Shown piece after piece: positions 28,206-36,759 of a stretch of 64,000 nt of DNA. The first letter of the stretch is position 1; each line of letters begins with the position of its first letter. Source of the stretch: Clostridium sp. CAG:1000 (GTDB lineage Bacteria; Bacillota_I; Bacilli_A; RF39; UBA660); contig HG000342.1 in assembly GCA_000436975.1 (NCBI GenBank), forward strand, positions 55,809-119,808, read 5' to 3'. Made by a program: the position numbers and the translations under genes. The notes beneath the pieces are model-generated. The model was not told where the DNA came from. It made no database searches and was given only the letters and a program-made list of their open reading frames with translations.

Positions 28206-28870
28206 TTCTTATCTTGCTCCTTTTTATATGCAGATACTTTATAATAATAAATTCCTGCGACTACAGCAAAAGGAATAACTGCATAATACCAATATTTACC
28301 TATATATTTTAGTACTTTAATAAAAATGTTATCTTTAATATTTTTCTTTTCAATAACATCTGCTTTCTTACTAAACTCTTTTTCAGTTACTTTAGAAGTA
28401 TCAGTATTCATTTTACATATATCTTGATTTTTATTTTCATCTTGTTGACAAAAATCAGTTAAACTATATTGATTATAACTTGGTACTTTATATTCTATTT
28501 CTCTTAATAGTTCTCCTTTACAAGAACTTTTATCATTACCATAAAATCTTATAGTATAACTTTTTTCTTCAAAATGAACATAGCTTCCTATCGCATTAGT
28601 TTTATAATAATTATCATAATCTATATTATAAAAATCATCAGAATAGCTATCTGTAGCTTGCATAGTTACTTTTTCATTATAAGGTTTCATAAGTAGTACA
28701 TATGCAAATTCTGGCTTATAATCTTTTGTTTCAACTTCTTCTTTAAATTCAATACTTACATTTTCTGCCCAATTGTTTAATTCATCATCCTTACACTCTG
28801 CTTTTACATCAAATGTAAATATAGAAAAAGTTACTATTAAAAAAATTATTTTAAATGCTTTACTATTCAT
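28202..28870 (-). CDS. Signal-peptide/C-terminal-helix protein, cassette copy 1 gene A
   Basis: A 222-residue protein with a signal peptide ending VKA, an extracellular domain with five Cys and a C-terminal helix (YWYYAVIPFAVVAGIYYYKV) plus a basic tail. Conserved blocks shared with the 210-residue product at 33236 are EYKPEFAYVLL-type, YYKTNAIGS and FYGNDKSSC. A third paralogue is the 212-residue product at 33880. The topology (signal, ectodomain, helix, KKEQDKK) resembles a sortase substrate, but there is no LPxTG before the helix. Its stop overlaps the 1076-residue gene by 4 bases. Role likely membrane-side partner of the Cys-rich protein. Confidence 0.7.
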   Translation of the reverse strand: MNSKAFKIIFLIVTFSIFTFDVKAECKDDELNNWAENVSIEFKEEVETKDYKPEFAYVLLMKPYNEKVTMQATDSYSDDFYNIDYDNYYKTNAIGSYVHFEEKSYTIRFYGNDKSSCKGELLREIEYKVPSYNQYSLTDFCQQDENKNQDICKMNTDTSKVTEKEFSKKADVIEKKNIKDNIFIKVLKYIGKYWYYAVIPFAVVAGIYYYKVSAYKKEQDKK

Positions 28871-28894
28871 AACTCACCTACTTTATCTATAATG

Positions 28895-28900
28895 ATTATA
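28895..28900 (-). promoter_or_regulatory. Possible -10 element upstream of cassette copy 1
   Basis: TATAAT on the minus strand, about 25 bases before the start at 28870; no convincing -35. AGGTGAGTT before the ATG is the ribosome binding site. Confidence 0.4.
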
Positions 28901-28935
28901 ATATATTTTTAACTATTTTTAAAGAGTTTTATTCA

Positions 28936-28967
28936 AAAAGAAAAGATATTGATGTGTTCAATATCTT
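28936..28967 (-). terminator. Intrinsic terminator after cassette 2
   Basis: Stem AAGATATTGA/TCAATATCTT (10 bp, loop ACACA) and a T-rich run on the minus strand; overlaps the stop codon (28966-28968). Confidence 0.88.
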
Positions 28968-30048
28968 AACTACCACATTCTTGTGGTTTATCACTTAAAT
29001 AATTTTTATTAATGTAATTATTGCTTCCATTTTCATTAACAACCTTACAATATACATTACTTCCGTTTTTATAATTACACCCGTCTACTATAATAACAGA
29101 CTCTCCACAGCTTAAGTTTCCACTTTCTTTATTAAAACTTGTATTAGCATAAATAGTAGCACCATTTGTTGTATTAACGTATTTTACTGAGTATGTTTTA
29201 TTACTTAATTTAGTATCAAAACTAGATTTTATTCCACAAGATAATGCCTCTTTTGTTTGATTATTAAATCCGCTATTAGTATAATTTTTATAATTTAATG
29301 TTCTTCTATTTATATAAATGACTTTATTATCATAAATTGCTTTACAATATTCATTTCCTTTAGAATCCTTGTATTTACATGCTGATGAAGTTAACATTTC
29401 AGATACATTATTCATAGAATTACCAATTTTACCATTAGCATAATATTCAAATATTTCTTTTGGATCAATTTCTGCATACTTGTCAAGAACTAATATGACT
29501 TTAGAACCATTTTTTATTTCTTTAGTATCTCCAATTACTTCATTACTTTCATTTACTTTTGAATAATAGTAATTATATGTAACACCGTTTTTAGTATATT
29601 TATAGAAGTATCTATCAGTAGTTGTAACACCATCTAAATATTGTTCATAAACGCTTTCTAATATACCATTTAATACTGTATCTAAAGTAACATTAATTGT
29701 TTCATTATTTATAGTTGCATCTCCAGATGTTGCTCTTATTCTAACACTTGCCTTAGGAGGTTCTTCATATATATCATAAAAATCTAATCTATATGTTTTA
29801 TTATTAGTAACATTCTCAGAAAATCTTCTTATGAATACTTCAACAAATTTCTCTTTTGACATCACTATTTTACCGGTAGTTCTATATGTTCCATAATCTA
29901 TCGCATCAAGCATAGAAGACTTCATTACCTCTTGTCCTATATAATAGTCTTCTTCACTTGTGGTTGTTACTCTTTGTACTAAAAGAATAACTGTTGTAAC
30001 TATAACTCCTAGTAATAAAATTAAATATCCCCATAACGATTCTTTCAT
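28966..30048 (-). CDS. MKES-type pseudopilin, cassette copy 2 gene C
   Basis: A 360-residue paralogue of the 488-residue product at 23509. The first 60 residues differ at only a few positions (MKESLWGYLILLLGVIVTTV; SMLDAIDYGTYRTTGKI), and IYEEPPKASVRIRATSGD is shared. The C-terminal half is a Cys-containing beta region with two SH3-like NGSNVYCKVVNENGSN-type units and is shorter by about 130 residues than its partner. It overlaps the 1063-residue gene by 1 base and ends in the terminator at 28936. Probable minor pseudopilin of the Tad apparatus. Confidence 0.75.
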   Translation of the reverse strand: MKESLWGYLILLLGVIVTTVILLVQRVTTTSEEDYYIGQEVMKSSMLDAIDYGTYRTTGKIVMSKEKFVEVFIRRFSENVTNNKTYRLDFYDIYEEPPKASVRIRATSGDATINNETINVTLDTVLNGILESVYEQYLDGVTTTDRYFYKYTKNGVTYNYYYSKVNESNEVIGDTKEIKNGSKVILVLDKYAEIDPKEIFEYYANGKIGNSMNNVSEMLTSSACKYKDSKGNEYCKAIYDNKVIYINRRTLNYKNYTNSGFNNQTKEALSCGIKSSFDTKLSNKTYSVKYVNTTNGATIYANTSFNKESGNLSCGESVIIVDGCNYKNGSNVYCKVVNENGSNNYINKNYLSDKPQECGS

Positions 30049-33000
30049 TATTTATTACCTCCTGTATTTACCACTACACCATGTTTAGTTATATCTCTTA
30101 AGAAACTACTCTTACAATCATAATATAATCTTGAGTTATCATCATCTGATGAACTAACTGATATATATTTATTACAAGTAAGTGTGTTATCTAAATAATT
30201 ATTAGTGTTTTTATTATATTCTTTTATTTTAGAAATTGAATCTGGTGATAATGTATAACTATATTCTAAATGTTCATTATCATTTTTATATAACTCTTCA
30301 CTACTAGATTCTATCTCTTTTTTAATTTCACTAACATTTATTGTTTTATTGTAAGAAGGCGATTTATAAAACATTGGATTAATTACATAATTATTATCAC
30401 TCCAGTTAGAATAATTAACTCTACTAGCTGGGAATAACTTTCCTAATGCTACATTTCTATATATAACACCCATAGATGTTCCGGGTTCAAGACTCTTCCA
30501 ACTCATACATTCTTTTTTTAATACTGCAACACCATCTTTAACTTCATAGCATGAATTTGAACATTCACCTGTCTTATAATTACAATCATATTTTTTAGTA
30601 GTATTATATACATTATAATTACATGTATATTTAATGTTATTGAAGTCATAAACTTTATTTTTAGCTATATTTGTTATTGAGTATTTTATATTATATTTAC
30701 CACTCTTAGTTGTACTGTTAATTGGATAACTATATAATGGTAAATCAACTGTATTCTCAGTTCTACCATCTGTAATTATATTTCCTGTATATGTCTCATA
30801 TTTAAATTTAGTTTTTAAATAATAATCATATTGAGTATCCACATATATAGTAGCAAATTTATTATTAGGTAATGACCCACTCATATTAGATAAGAGAGTT
30901 GAACAACTTCTAACATCACTATTATTAAAGCAATCGCTTCTGTTACAATAATATGTTTTATTTGATGAATGCTTTTCAATATTCTTACCTAATTCAACTT
31001 TATATCCCTCATCATAAGAAACATCTATTCTATTACAATTGCTACTGCCATTAACACAATCATCAAGTTCTTTATCGGATAAATAATCTCTTATTGTTCC
31101 AGTATCTTTATTAATATATTCTCTATATTTTCCTGGAATATCTTTTCCACTGTATAAATTACAATTATATAAGTCATACTCAAGTTGTGGTTTAGACTCT
31201 TTGCTAGCACTATTATAATCGCTTAACCATTTATCATTATCAATAACACTTGTACATTGTTTATGCTCAATAACAACACTTGTTAATTTATAATTTGGTT
31301 TTACTTGTGAAGAGATTACACCATTTCTAATAAGTTCACTACCTAAATCATATCTAAATTGCATACCAGCATAAACATCAACTTTATTTTTAAGATAATA
31401 CTTAGTAGTATTTCTACAATAGACTTTACAATATTGATTAGAAGATACTTTAGTTTCTTCATATTTATTTTTGATGTCATCACTACATGAATTAATAATA
31501 CAACTCAAGCCAGGATCTTCTATTGTGTGTTCACTATATAATGAATTATCATCCCCACAACTTCCTGTTAATTGTTTACTACCATCTGCTTTAAAATCAG
31601 TTGATTGTTTTGTATCTGTGCACTTATCAACGCAACTAGAAGTACAATAATTATTTGCATTCATATTTATTTTAATTTTATAATCCCAACTTGCACCTAA
31701 TGCATCTGCAAAACTTTCATTAAAATAACTTACCATAATTTGTAAACTATTGTTATTAGGATAATATATTCTTAATTTAGCATCAGCCCCACTAGCACTT
31801 CCAAAGTATACTGCAGCTTTTGAGTCAGAAACTTCACTGCCTGATGATTCATAACATATTTGATAATTTATAACTTTAAATATTAAACTATCTTTTCCAC
31901 TAGTATTATCCCATTCTATTTTAATAGTACCATCTTTATTAGTACTTGCTGGATAATAAGAAACTCCATTACCATTAGTAATTTTCACTGCTTTTTTGCA
32001 TTCATCAGAGTCTTCTTTATTATAACAACTCTTGTATATTGATTCATAAAGAGTGATATTCTTAGATGATTCATCAGTTATTATTACTTCTTTTAAACCT
32101 TTAACTTCTATTTCAAAAGTTTTTTTAGCATCAATATATCCTTTTTCATTTATCACTATTTTAGCTTGAGCATCTTTAATAGTATCAGCAGCCATAAAAG
32201 TATTTCCATGGAATGTTTTAGCATTTCTAACTGAATTAAATAATGATATCGCTCTTGAAATAACATTATTCTTTTTATTCTTACTATCACACAAGATATT
32301 ACCTTTATATTTAGTAGCATCACTACATTTACCACTACTATAGTTATCTAGTATAGCAAGTACTGTACTTGTATAAATACTGGAATTTGTATAAGCACCA
32401 TCTAACTTTTCATATCCTGATTTATCTATTGCAGAAAGAGAATTATATTTATTATAAACTTTATAATAATAATTTACCCAAAGTCTTAATGCTATATTAA
32501 TGCTAGTGTAATCATTTTCATTTAATTCATTATAATTTTTATTATATGCTTGATAGAACACCTCAGCAAGACCACAAGGGTATCCAATTGATTTATCATA
32601 AACTGAAGAACAATTTCTTACGTCAATTAAATGATTTAAGACATAACTTTGTCCACCAAATGGTCCTTCTTTACCTGGTTGAATACAGTAGGCACTTGAC
32701 CACTTTCCACCATAATTTACTTTATATCTCCAGACTCTAGTTTTAAATGTATCTGCTACATTAAATTCTTTTTTAACTTTTGCTTTTTCTATCGCTACTG
32801 TTTTTAATTCTTTTGAAGAAGAACAAATACTTTCTTCTACACATTCTTTTTTATCACAACACATTTTTTTAACAGTACAATCACTTTTATCTTTACAATA
32901 ATCATTCGCTAAAGTCTCAGCAAACTTTTCATTTATCTCTAAATCAAGATTACAATCGCTATTTTTAGCACACTTTTTATTAACAATATTTTGACATGAT

Positions 33001-33239
33001 GTTTTACTATCACAATCGCCTTTTGATACAGTTGTATTAAATATTATATATTTTGTTGTATCTACTGCTTGATAAAATTTGTCAGTTGTAGACACTTTGC
33101 TCTCTACATATTCATATGTAGCAGGGCCTTGTTCCTCTATTTTATATGTTGTATCACTATTAACACCAACAGCTGCATTAATATAAAGACTACCTACAAA
33201 GAATAAAGGAACTATTAATAATTTATTTAATTTTTTCAT
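30048..33239 (-). CDS. Giant Cys-rich secreted surface protein, cassette copy 2 gene B
   Basis: A 1063-residue paralogue of the 1076-residue product at 24975. It has a signal peptide ending YINA and many Cys. Shared landmarks are SSAYCIQPGKEGPFG, the RNCSSVYDKSIGYPCGLAEV region, YTSINIALRLWVN, LSCIINSCSDD, YCKVYCRNT, AGMQFRYDLGSELI and the C-terminal NTLTCNKYISVSSS. The TED-like TQ position reads IN here. An extra Cys-rich stretch (residues about 70-140, KCAKNSDCNLDLEINE and CCDKKECVEESIC) is absent from the partner. There is no C-terminal anchor. It overlaps gene A by ATGA and gene C by 1 base. A secreted adhesin or pilus-tip protein is likely but unproven. Confidence 0.75.
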   Translation of the reverse strand: MKKLNKLLIVPLFFVGSLYINAAVGVNSDTTYKIEEQGPATYEYVESKVSTTDKFYQAVDTTKYIIFNTTVSKGDCDSKTSCQNIVNKKCAKNSDCNLDLEINEKFAETLANDYCKDKSDCTVKKMCCDKKECVEESICSSSKELKTVAIEKAKVKKEFNVADTFKTRVWRYKVNYGGKWSSAYCIQPGKEGPFGGQSYVLNHLIDVRNCSSVYDKSIGYPCGLAEVFYQAYNKNYNELNENDYTSINIALRLWVNYYYKVYNKYNSLSAIDKSGYEKLDGAYTNSSIYTSTVLAILDNYSSGKCSDATKYKGNILCDSKNKKNNVISRAISLFNSVRNAKTFHGNTFMAADTIKDAQAKIVINEKGYIDAKKTFEIEVKGLKEVIITDESSKNITLYESIYKSCYNKEDSDECKKAVKITNGNGVSYYPASTNKDGTIKIEWDNTSGKDSLIFKVINYQICYESSGSEVSDSKAAVYFGSASGADAKLRIYYPNNNSLQIMVSYFNESFADALGASWDYKIKINMNANNYCTSSCVDKCTDTKQSTDFKADGSKQLTGSCGDDNSLYSEHTIEDPGLSCIINSCSDDIKNKYEETKVSSNQYCKVYCRNTTKYYLKNKVDVYAGMQFRYDLGSELIRNGVISSQVKPNYKLTSVVIEHKQCTSVIDNDKWLSDYNSASKESKPQLEYDLYNCNLYSGKDIPGKYREYINKDTGTIRDYLSDKELDDCVNGSSNCNRIDVSYDEGYKVELGKNIEKHSSNKTYYCNRSDCFNNSDVRSCSTLLSNMSGSLPNNKFATIYVDTQYDYYLKTKFKYETYTGNIITDGRTENTVDLPLYSYPINSTTKSGKYNIKYSITNIAKNKVYDFNNIKYTCNYNVYNTTKKYDCNYKTGECSNSCYEVKDGVAVLKKECMSWKSLEPGTSMGVIYRNVALGKLFPASRVNYSNWSDNNYVINPMFYKSPSYNKTINVSEIKKEIESSSEELYKNDNEHLEYSYTLSPDSISKIKEYNKNTNNYLDNTLTCNKYISVSSSDDDNSRLYYDCKSSFLRDITKHGVVVNTGGNK

Positions 33240-33868
33240 TTTTTACTCTCCTTCTTCTTTAATAGATATACTTTATAATAATAGACGCCACCAACTATAA
33301 GAACTGGTATTACAACAAAGTACCAATATCTTTTAATAATTCCTAAGAATGAATTATCGTGAGTGACTTCACTATTTGTTTTCTTAGTAAATTTTTCATC
33401 TGTCATATTAGAGGAGTCTGTATTACTTTTACAAATATCTTCATCTTTATGGGTTTCACAATATTCATAATCAGCATATTTATTATAACCAGGTATTATA
33501 TATTCTATTTTTCTTAGCAATTCACCATTGCAAGAAGATTTGTCATTTCCATAAAGTTCTATTTCATATTTTTTTTCATTAAAATGAATATTACTTCCAA
33601 TAGCATTAGTTTTATAATGCTCATCATATGAAATATCATAAGTTTTGCCACCTGATTTAACTTTAACATTTACTTGTTCATTGTACGGACTAAGTAGTAG
33701 TACATATGCATACTCTGGATTATAATCATTTGTTTTTACTTCTTCTTTATAGACAACCTTTACCTTTTCAGCATAATCATTTAATTTGCTGTCATTACAA
33801 GAGGCATAAACTTTAGTTGATGTAAATAAGATTGTTATTAAAATTCCTAATTTTATTCCTTTTTTCAT
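33236..33868 (-). CDS. Signal-peptide/C-terminal-helix protein, cassette copy 2 gene A
   Basis: A 210-residue paralogue of the 222-residue product at 28202. Signal peptide ends VYA; the ectodomain carries EYAYVLLLSPYNE, YDEHYKTNAIGSNIHF and LYGNDKSSCNGELLR; a helix (RYWYFVVIPVLIVGGVYYY) and a KKKESKK tail follow. Topology and Cys positions agree with its partner. It starts 11 bases after the 212-residue gene and overlaps the 1063-residue gene by 4 bases, exactly as in copy 1. Confidence 0.72.
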   Translation of the reverse strand: MKKGIKLGILITILFTSTKVYASCNDSKLNDYAEKVKVVYKEEVKTNDYNPEYAYVLLLSPYNEQVNVKVKSGGKTYDISYDEHYKTNAIGSNIHFNEKKYEIELYGNDKSSCNGELLRKIEYIIPGYNKYADYEYCETHKDEDICKSNTDSSNMTDEKFTKKTNSEVTHDNSFLGIIKRYWYFVVIPVLIVGGVYYYKVYLLKKKESKK

Positions 33869-33879
33869 ATCTACTCCTT

Positions 33880-34518
33880 TTAAATTCCATGTTTCATTTT
33901 TCTGTATTTATTTGTAAAGAACAATATAGATGCTGTTAAACTTATTGCAATAAGCATAAATTTAATACCATAATCGAGTAAGAACTCTATCACTTTATCT
34001 AAAAATGTTGGCTCTTTCTCTTCTTCTGGAAGAGGTATCGCAGGTTCTCCACAAGCATTTGATAAAGCACCTTTAAATAATTCTTCAGTTGGCTTAACAT
34101 CTAAGAACTGACTTGTACAGTATGCAGTACTACATCCATCTTTTATATAGTCCTTACATCTATAATCATTATAGAATTTATTATAATATTGTAGCTTTAC
34201 TCTAAGCGTTATTAAATTACTTTTACAATCTTCTTTATTTGGGTAAGCACCAACTACAATAGTAATTCCTTCTTCTAGTCCGGTAATGGTTACTTCGTTA
34301 TTAGAGTTTGGATAATACTTTTTATTGTCATATTCTAAATATATATCTTTAACAACATTATAAAATGTTACTGTATATGTAGAAGAACTTTTAGAAAAAG
34401 ATGTATCATATGTTATATTGCTTGCAAACTTACTAAGTGTGACTATTTGCCCATTATCACATAATGCGTTAACATATATTGGTATAAATAATAATAAAAT
34501 CAATAATATTTTTTTCAT
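33880..34518 (-). CDS. Third paralogue of the signal-peptide/C-terminal-helix family
   Basis: A 212-residue protein with a signal peptide ending VNA, an ectodomain with Cys at CDNGQ, KEDCKS, YRCKDY, KDGCSTAYC and NACGE, a Pro/Glu-rich linker (IPLPEEEKEPT), a C-terminal helix (YGIKFMLIAISLTASILFF) and a basic tail. It matches the 210- and 222-residue products in length, topology and the YYNKFYNDYRCKDYIKDGC region but is more divergent. It starts 9 bases after the sortase gene. The Pro/Glu linker before the helix is the place where a sorting signal would sit, but no LPxTG or NPxT is present. Confidence 0.65.
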   Translation of the reverse strand: MKKILLILLLFIPIYVNALCDNGQIVTLSKFASNITYDTSFSKSSSTYTVTFYNVVKDIYLEYDNKKYYPNSNNEVTITGLEEGITIVVGAYPNKEDCKSNLITLRVKLQYYNKFYNDYRCKDYIKDGCSTAYCTSQFLDVKPTEELFKGALSNACGEPAIPLPEEEKEPTFLDKVIEFLLDYGIKFMLIAISLTASILFFTNKYRKMKHGI

Positions 34519-34527
34519 ATGTTCCTC

Positions 34528-36123
34528 CTAATCCATAAGTACTGCGTGTACTACAAGTCTTTTTTTACCTTTATCTGCACAAGTAGATAATGTTAATATT
34601 TTATCTCCATATTCTACTTTTTCATCTGATTTAAAATTACTTCTACTCCTAATCATATTTACAAATTTATCAAATTCTTCTTTAGATGTAAATTTAGTTT
34701 TTAAATAATCCGTTGTATAATCCACTTTATATATAGCAAATATTTTAAATTTGTGATTGTTAGTAGGAGTGTCATATGTAATAATAAGATTATTTTTATT
34801 CTTTCTCCAAGAAGAAGTCATAACTTTACTTAAACTACCAAACATAGTTTTATTTGGCATATTATGACCATAAATAATATTATTAGAATCAAAACTATCA
34901 TGTGAGTTTCTATAATCTAGAAATACCCATCCCATAACTTTCTTTTTTTTATAAAAATCATGATTTAAATAATAACTGTTATCACTATATTGAGCAACTG
35001 GATAATTAATATTAGTATTATTTACTTTTAGAAAACCAACAGTGTCTTTATTAATTTTTAAAAGATCACTCAATGTATTTTTAAAAGTATATTTATTGTT
35101 TATTTCTTTTTTAGTAGTCTTATCTTTTTCTACACTTGGTTCTTCTATATCAACATCTTGATTTGTATCTTCTTCTTCGCTTCCCGCGGCATAAGAACTA
35201 TTAATAATATTATTTCTTACTTCATCTATACTTGACTTTTCAACAAATTGATAAGATTTAACTATTAAAATAGATACTAAACTAACATATACGCCAAATA
35301 CCATAATAAGTTTTAAATTATTAAATGTTAATTGTTTAAATAAATTATTTCTTAAAAATGAATTTGAATATATTATTCTAAACTCACAAGTATATTCGTT
35401 TTTACACTTTTCATTTAATTCTTTTAGCCAAACAAAGTTACTTGCTATAAATTTATCTTTATCATACTCTTGATGAAGAAAGACTATTACATTTCTTGCC
35501 TCATCATCTTTTACTAGATTTATTATGCTCTCTATTCTCTCCTTAGAAAATATATATAGATGTATTGCCTTTAAATTATAATTAATTCTTAAAAACTCTT
35601 TTATATCATTAAGTAAGTTTGGATAATCTTCTTTTATACATAAGTTTTTAATATAGTATAATGTTTCATAATCAAAAGCATCAACTTGAAGCATAAATCT
35701 ATCTGATATTTTATTCTTATTATATAAGTTTACTTTAACACCTTTAAGTAAAAATTTATCTTTAATAAATTTAGGCATAAAATAACAATCTATTTCATTT
35801 AAATCTGGCAACTCTAAAAATAACTCATAATCATCAAGAGAAATAGTTGATCTAAAATCTAACTTTAATACTTCCATTTTTAAATTAAGCATAATATCTC
35901 TAACGTATTTAAAAGTAACTAGTCTTTTAACATACATAGTTTTATTGTTAGTAAAATGTTTACAAATAGAATTAATATTCTTTTTAAAATATTTTAATGT
36001 ATAAAAAAGAGTATCTTCAAAAAAACTATTCTTGTTAACATACTTAAGCTCTGTATCACTAATAGTTTCATAGTTAAAGATAATTATATCGTTATCCAAT
36101 TTTAAAGTAATATATTCTTTCAT
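34528..36123 (-). CDS. Sortase B-like transpeptidase with a large extra N-terminal domain
   Basis: Residues about 350-531 are a class B-like sortase: the His is in IYGHNMPNKTMFGSL near 417, the Cys in LTLSTCADKG at about 515 and the Arg in KKRLVVHAVL at about 522. One membrane helix is at about 267-287 (LKLIMVFGVYVSLVSILIV). The first 265 residues form a soluble domain I cannot identify, with no signal peptide, so it must stay inside the cell. An acidic linker (EEEDTNQDVDIEEPSVEKD) links helix and sortase. Ordinary sortases have only a short N-terminus before the helix. No LPxTG/NPxT substrate is seen in this window, so its target is unknown. First gene before the 212-residue paralogue and cassette 2; preceded by an extended -10 (TGGTATTAT) motif. 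Confidence 0.85.
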   Translation of the reverse strand: MKEYITLKLDNDIIIFNYETISDTELKYVNKNSFFEDTLFYTLKYFKKNINSICKHFTNNKTMYVKRLVTFKYVRDIMLNLKMEVLKLDFRSTISLDDYELFLELPDLNEIDCYFMPKFIKDKFLLKGVKVNLYNKNKISDRFMLQVDAFDYETLYYIKNLCIKEDYPNLLNDIKEFLRINYNLKAIHLYIFSKERIESIINLVKDDEARNVIVFLHQEYDKDKFIASNFVWLKELNEKCKNEYTCEFRIIYSNSFLRNNLFKQLTFNNLKLIMVFGVYVSLVSILIVKSYQFVEKSSIDEVRNNIINSSYAAGSEEEDTNQDVDIEEPSVEKDKTTKKEINNKYTFKNTLSDLLKINKDTVGFLKVNNTNINYPVAQYSDNSYYLNHDFYKKKKVMGWVFLDYRNSHDSFDSNNIIYGHNMPNKTMFGSLSKVMTSSWRKNKNNLIITYDTPTNNHKFKIFAIYKVDYTTDYLKTKFTSKEEFDKFVNMIRSRSNFKSDEKVEYGDKILTLSTCADKGKKRLVVHAVLMD

Positions 36124-36184
36124 ACATCACCTATCTTATATTATATATAATACCATAATTCAAACTAAAAAAAAATATATAATT

Positions 36185-36210
36185 AAAAATATGAAATTAT
36201 TCTATTTCAT
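36185..36210 (-). terminator. Intrinsic terminator after the thioredoxin-fold gene
   Basis: Stem ATGAAAT/ATTTCAT (36191-36197, 36204-36210) with six-base loop, then ATTTTT on the minus strand; overlaps the stop codon. Confidence 0.7.
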
Positions 36211-36718
36211 ATTTATTAACTAATTTGTTTACAGTTTTATAATCTATCATCTTAATTTCGCTACTCATAGCCTCTACTGCTGCACCATCTTTAATATATA
36301 TAAACATCGGAGCAGAATTTATTTCATTATCAATATTTGGAAACTTATTCTTTAATATATTGATATATTTATTACCCTTAGTGTACTTAGTAATATCTAA
36401 ATATATAATCTTATCTAATAAATTATTATTTTCTAATTCTTTATATAGCTTCTTTTCCATGCTATAAATCTCATTAGAGCCCGTATAGCTAACATATAAT
36501 ATTGAATTAGAAACTTCTCTAATAGCAAAATCAAAGTCATCCATATGTATTTGATTTACTGTTTGACTTGAAAAAATACTTTCAGATAATTTAGAAGATT
36601 TATAATTCAAATAAAATGATCTTATAAATATCATAAGTAATACCACTAATATAGTTACAATAATAACAATAATATAATTTTTACTAGGAATTTCTTTCTT
36701 TTTAAATAGTCTAATCAT
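36197..36718 (-). CDS. Membrane-anchored thioredoxin-fold protein without CxxC
   Basis: A 173-residue protein with one N-terminal helix (YIIVIIVTILVVLLMIFI) and an extracytoplasmic domain with a thioredoxin-like order of elements: ILYVSYTGSNE, EKKLYKELENNNLLDKIIYLDITKY, and the cis-Pro-like APMFIYIKDGAAV. The position of the active CxxC reads YTGSN, so it cannot be a redox enzyme in the normal way. Ribosome site AAGGAG is 5 bases before the ATG. It lies 41 bases after the QueG-like gene and may share its transcript, directly upstream of the sortase and Cys-rich cluster. It could be a chaperone or inhibitor-like fold in that pathway (inference). Confidence 0.68.
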   Translation of the reverse strand: MIRLFKKKEIPSKNYIIVIIVTILVVLLMIFIRSFYLNYKSSKLSESIFSSQTVNQIHMDDFDFAIREVSNSILYVSYTGSNEIYSMEKKLYKELENNNLLDKIIYLDITKYTKGNKYINILKNKFPNIDNEINSAPMFIYIKDGAAVEAMSSEIKMIDYKTVNKLVNKYEIE

Positions 36719-36759
36719 AATATCTCCTTTATCATTAAGTACATATTAATTTTAACACA

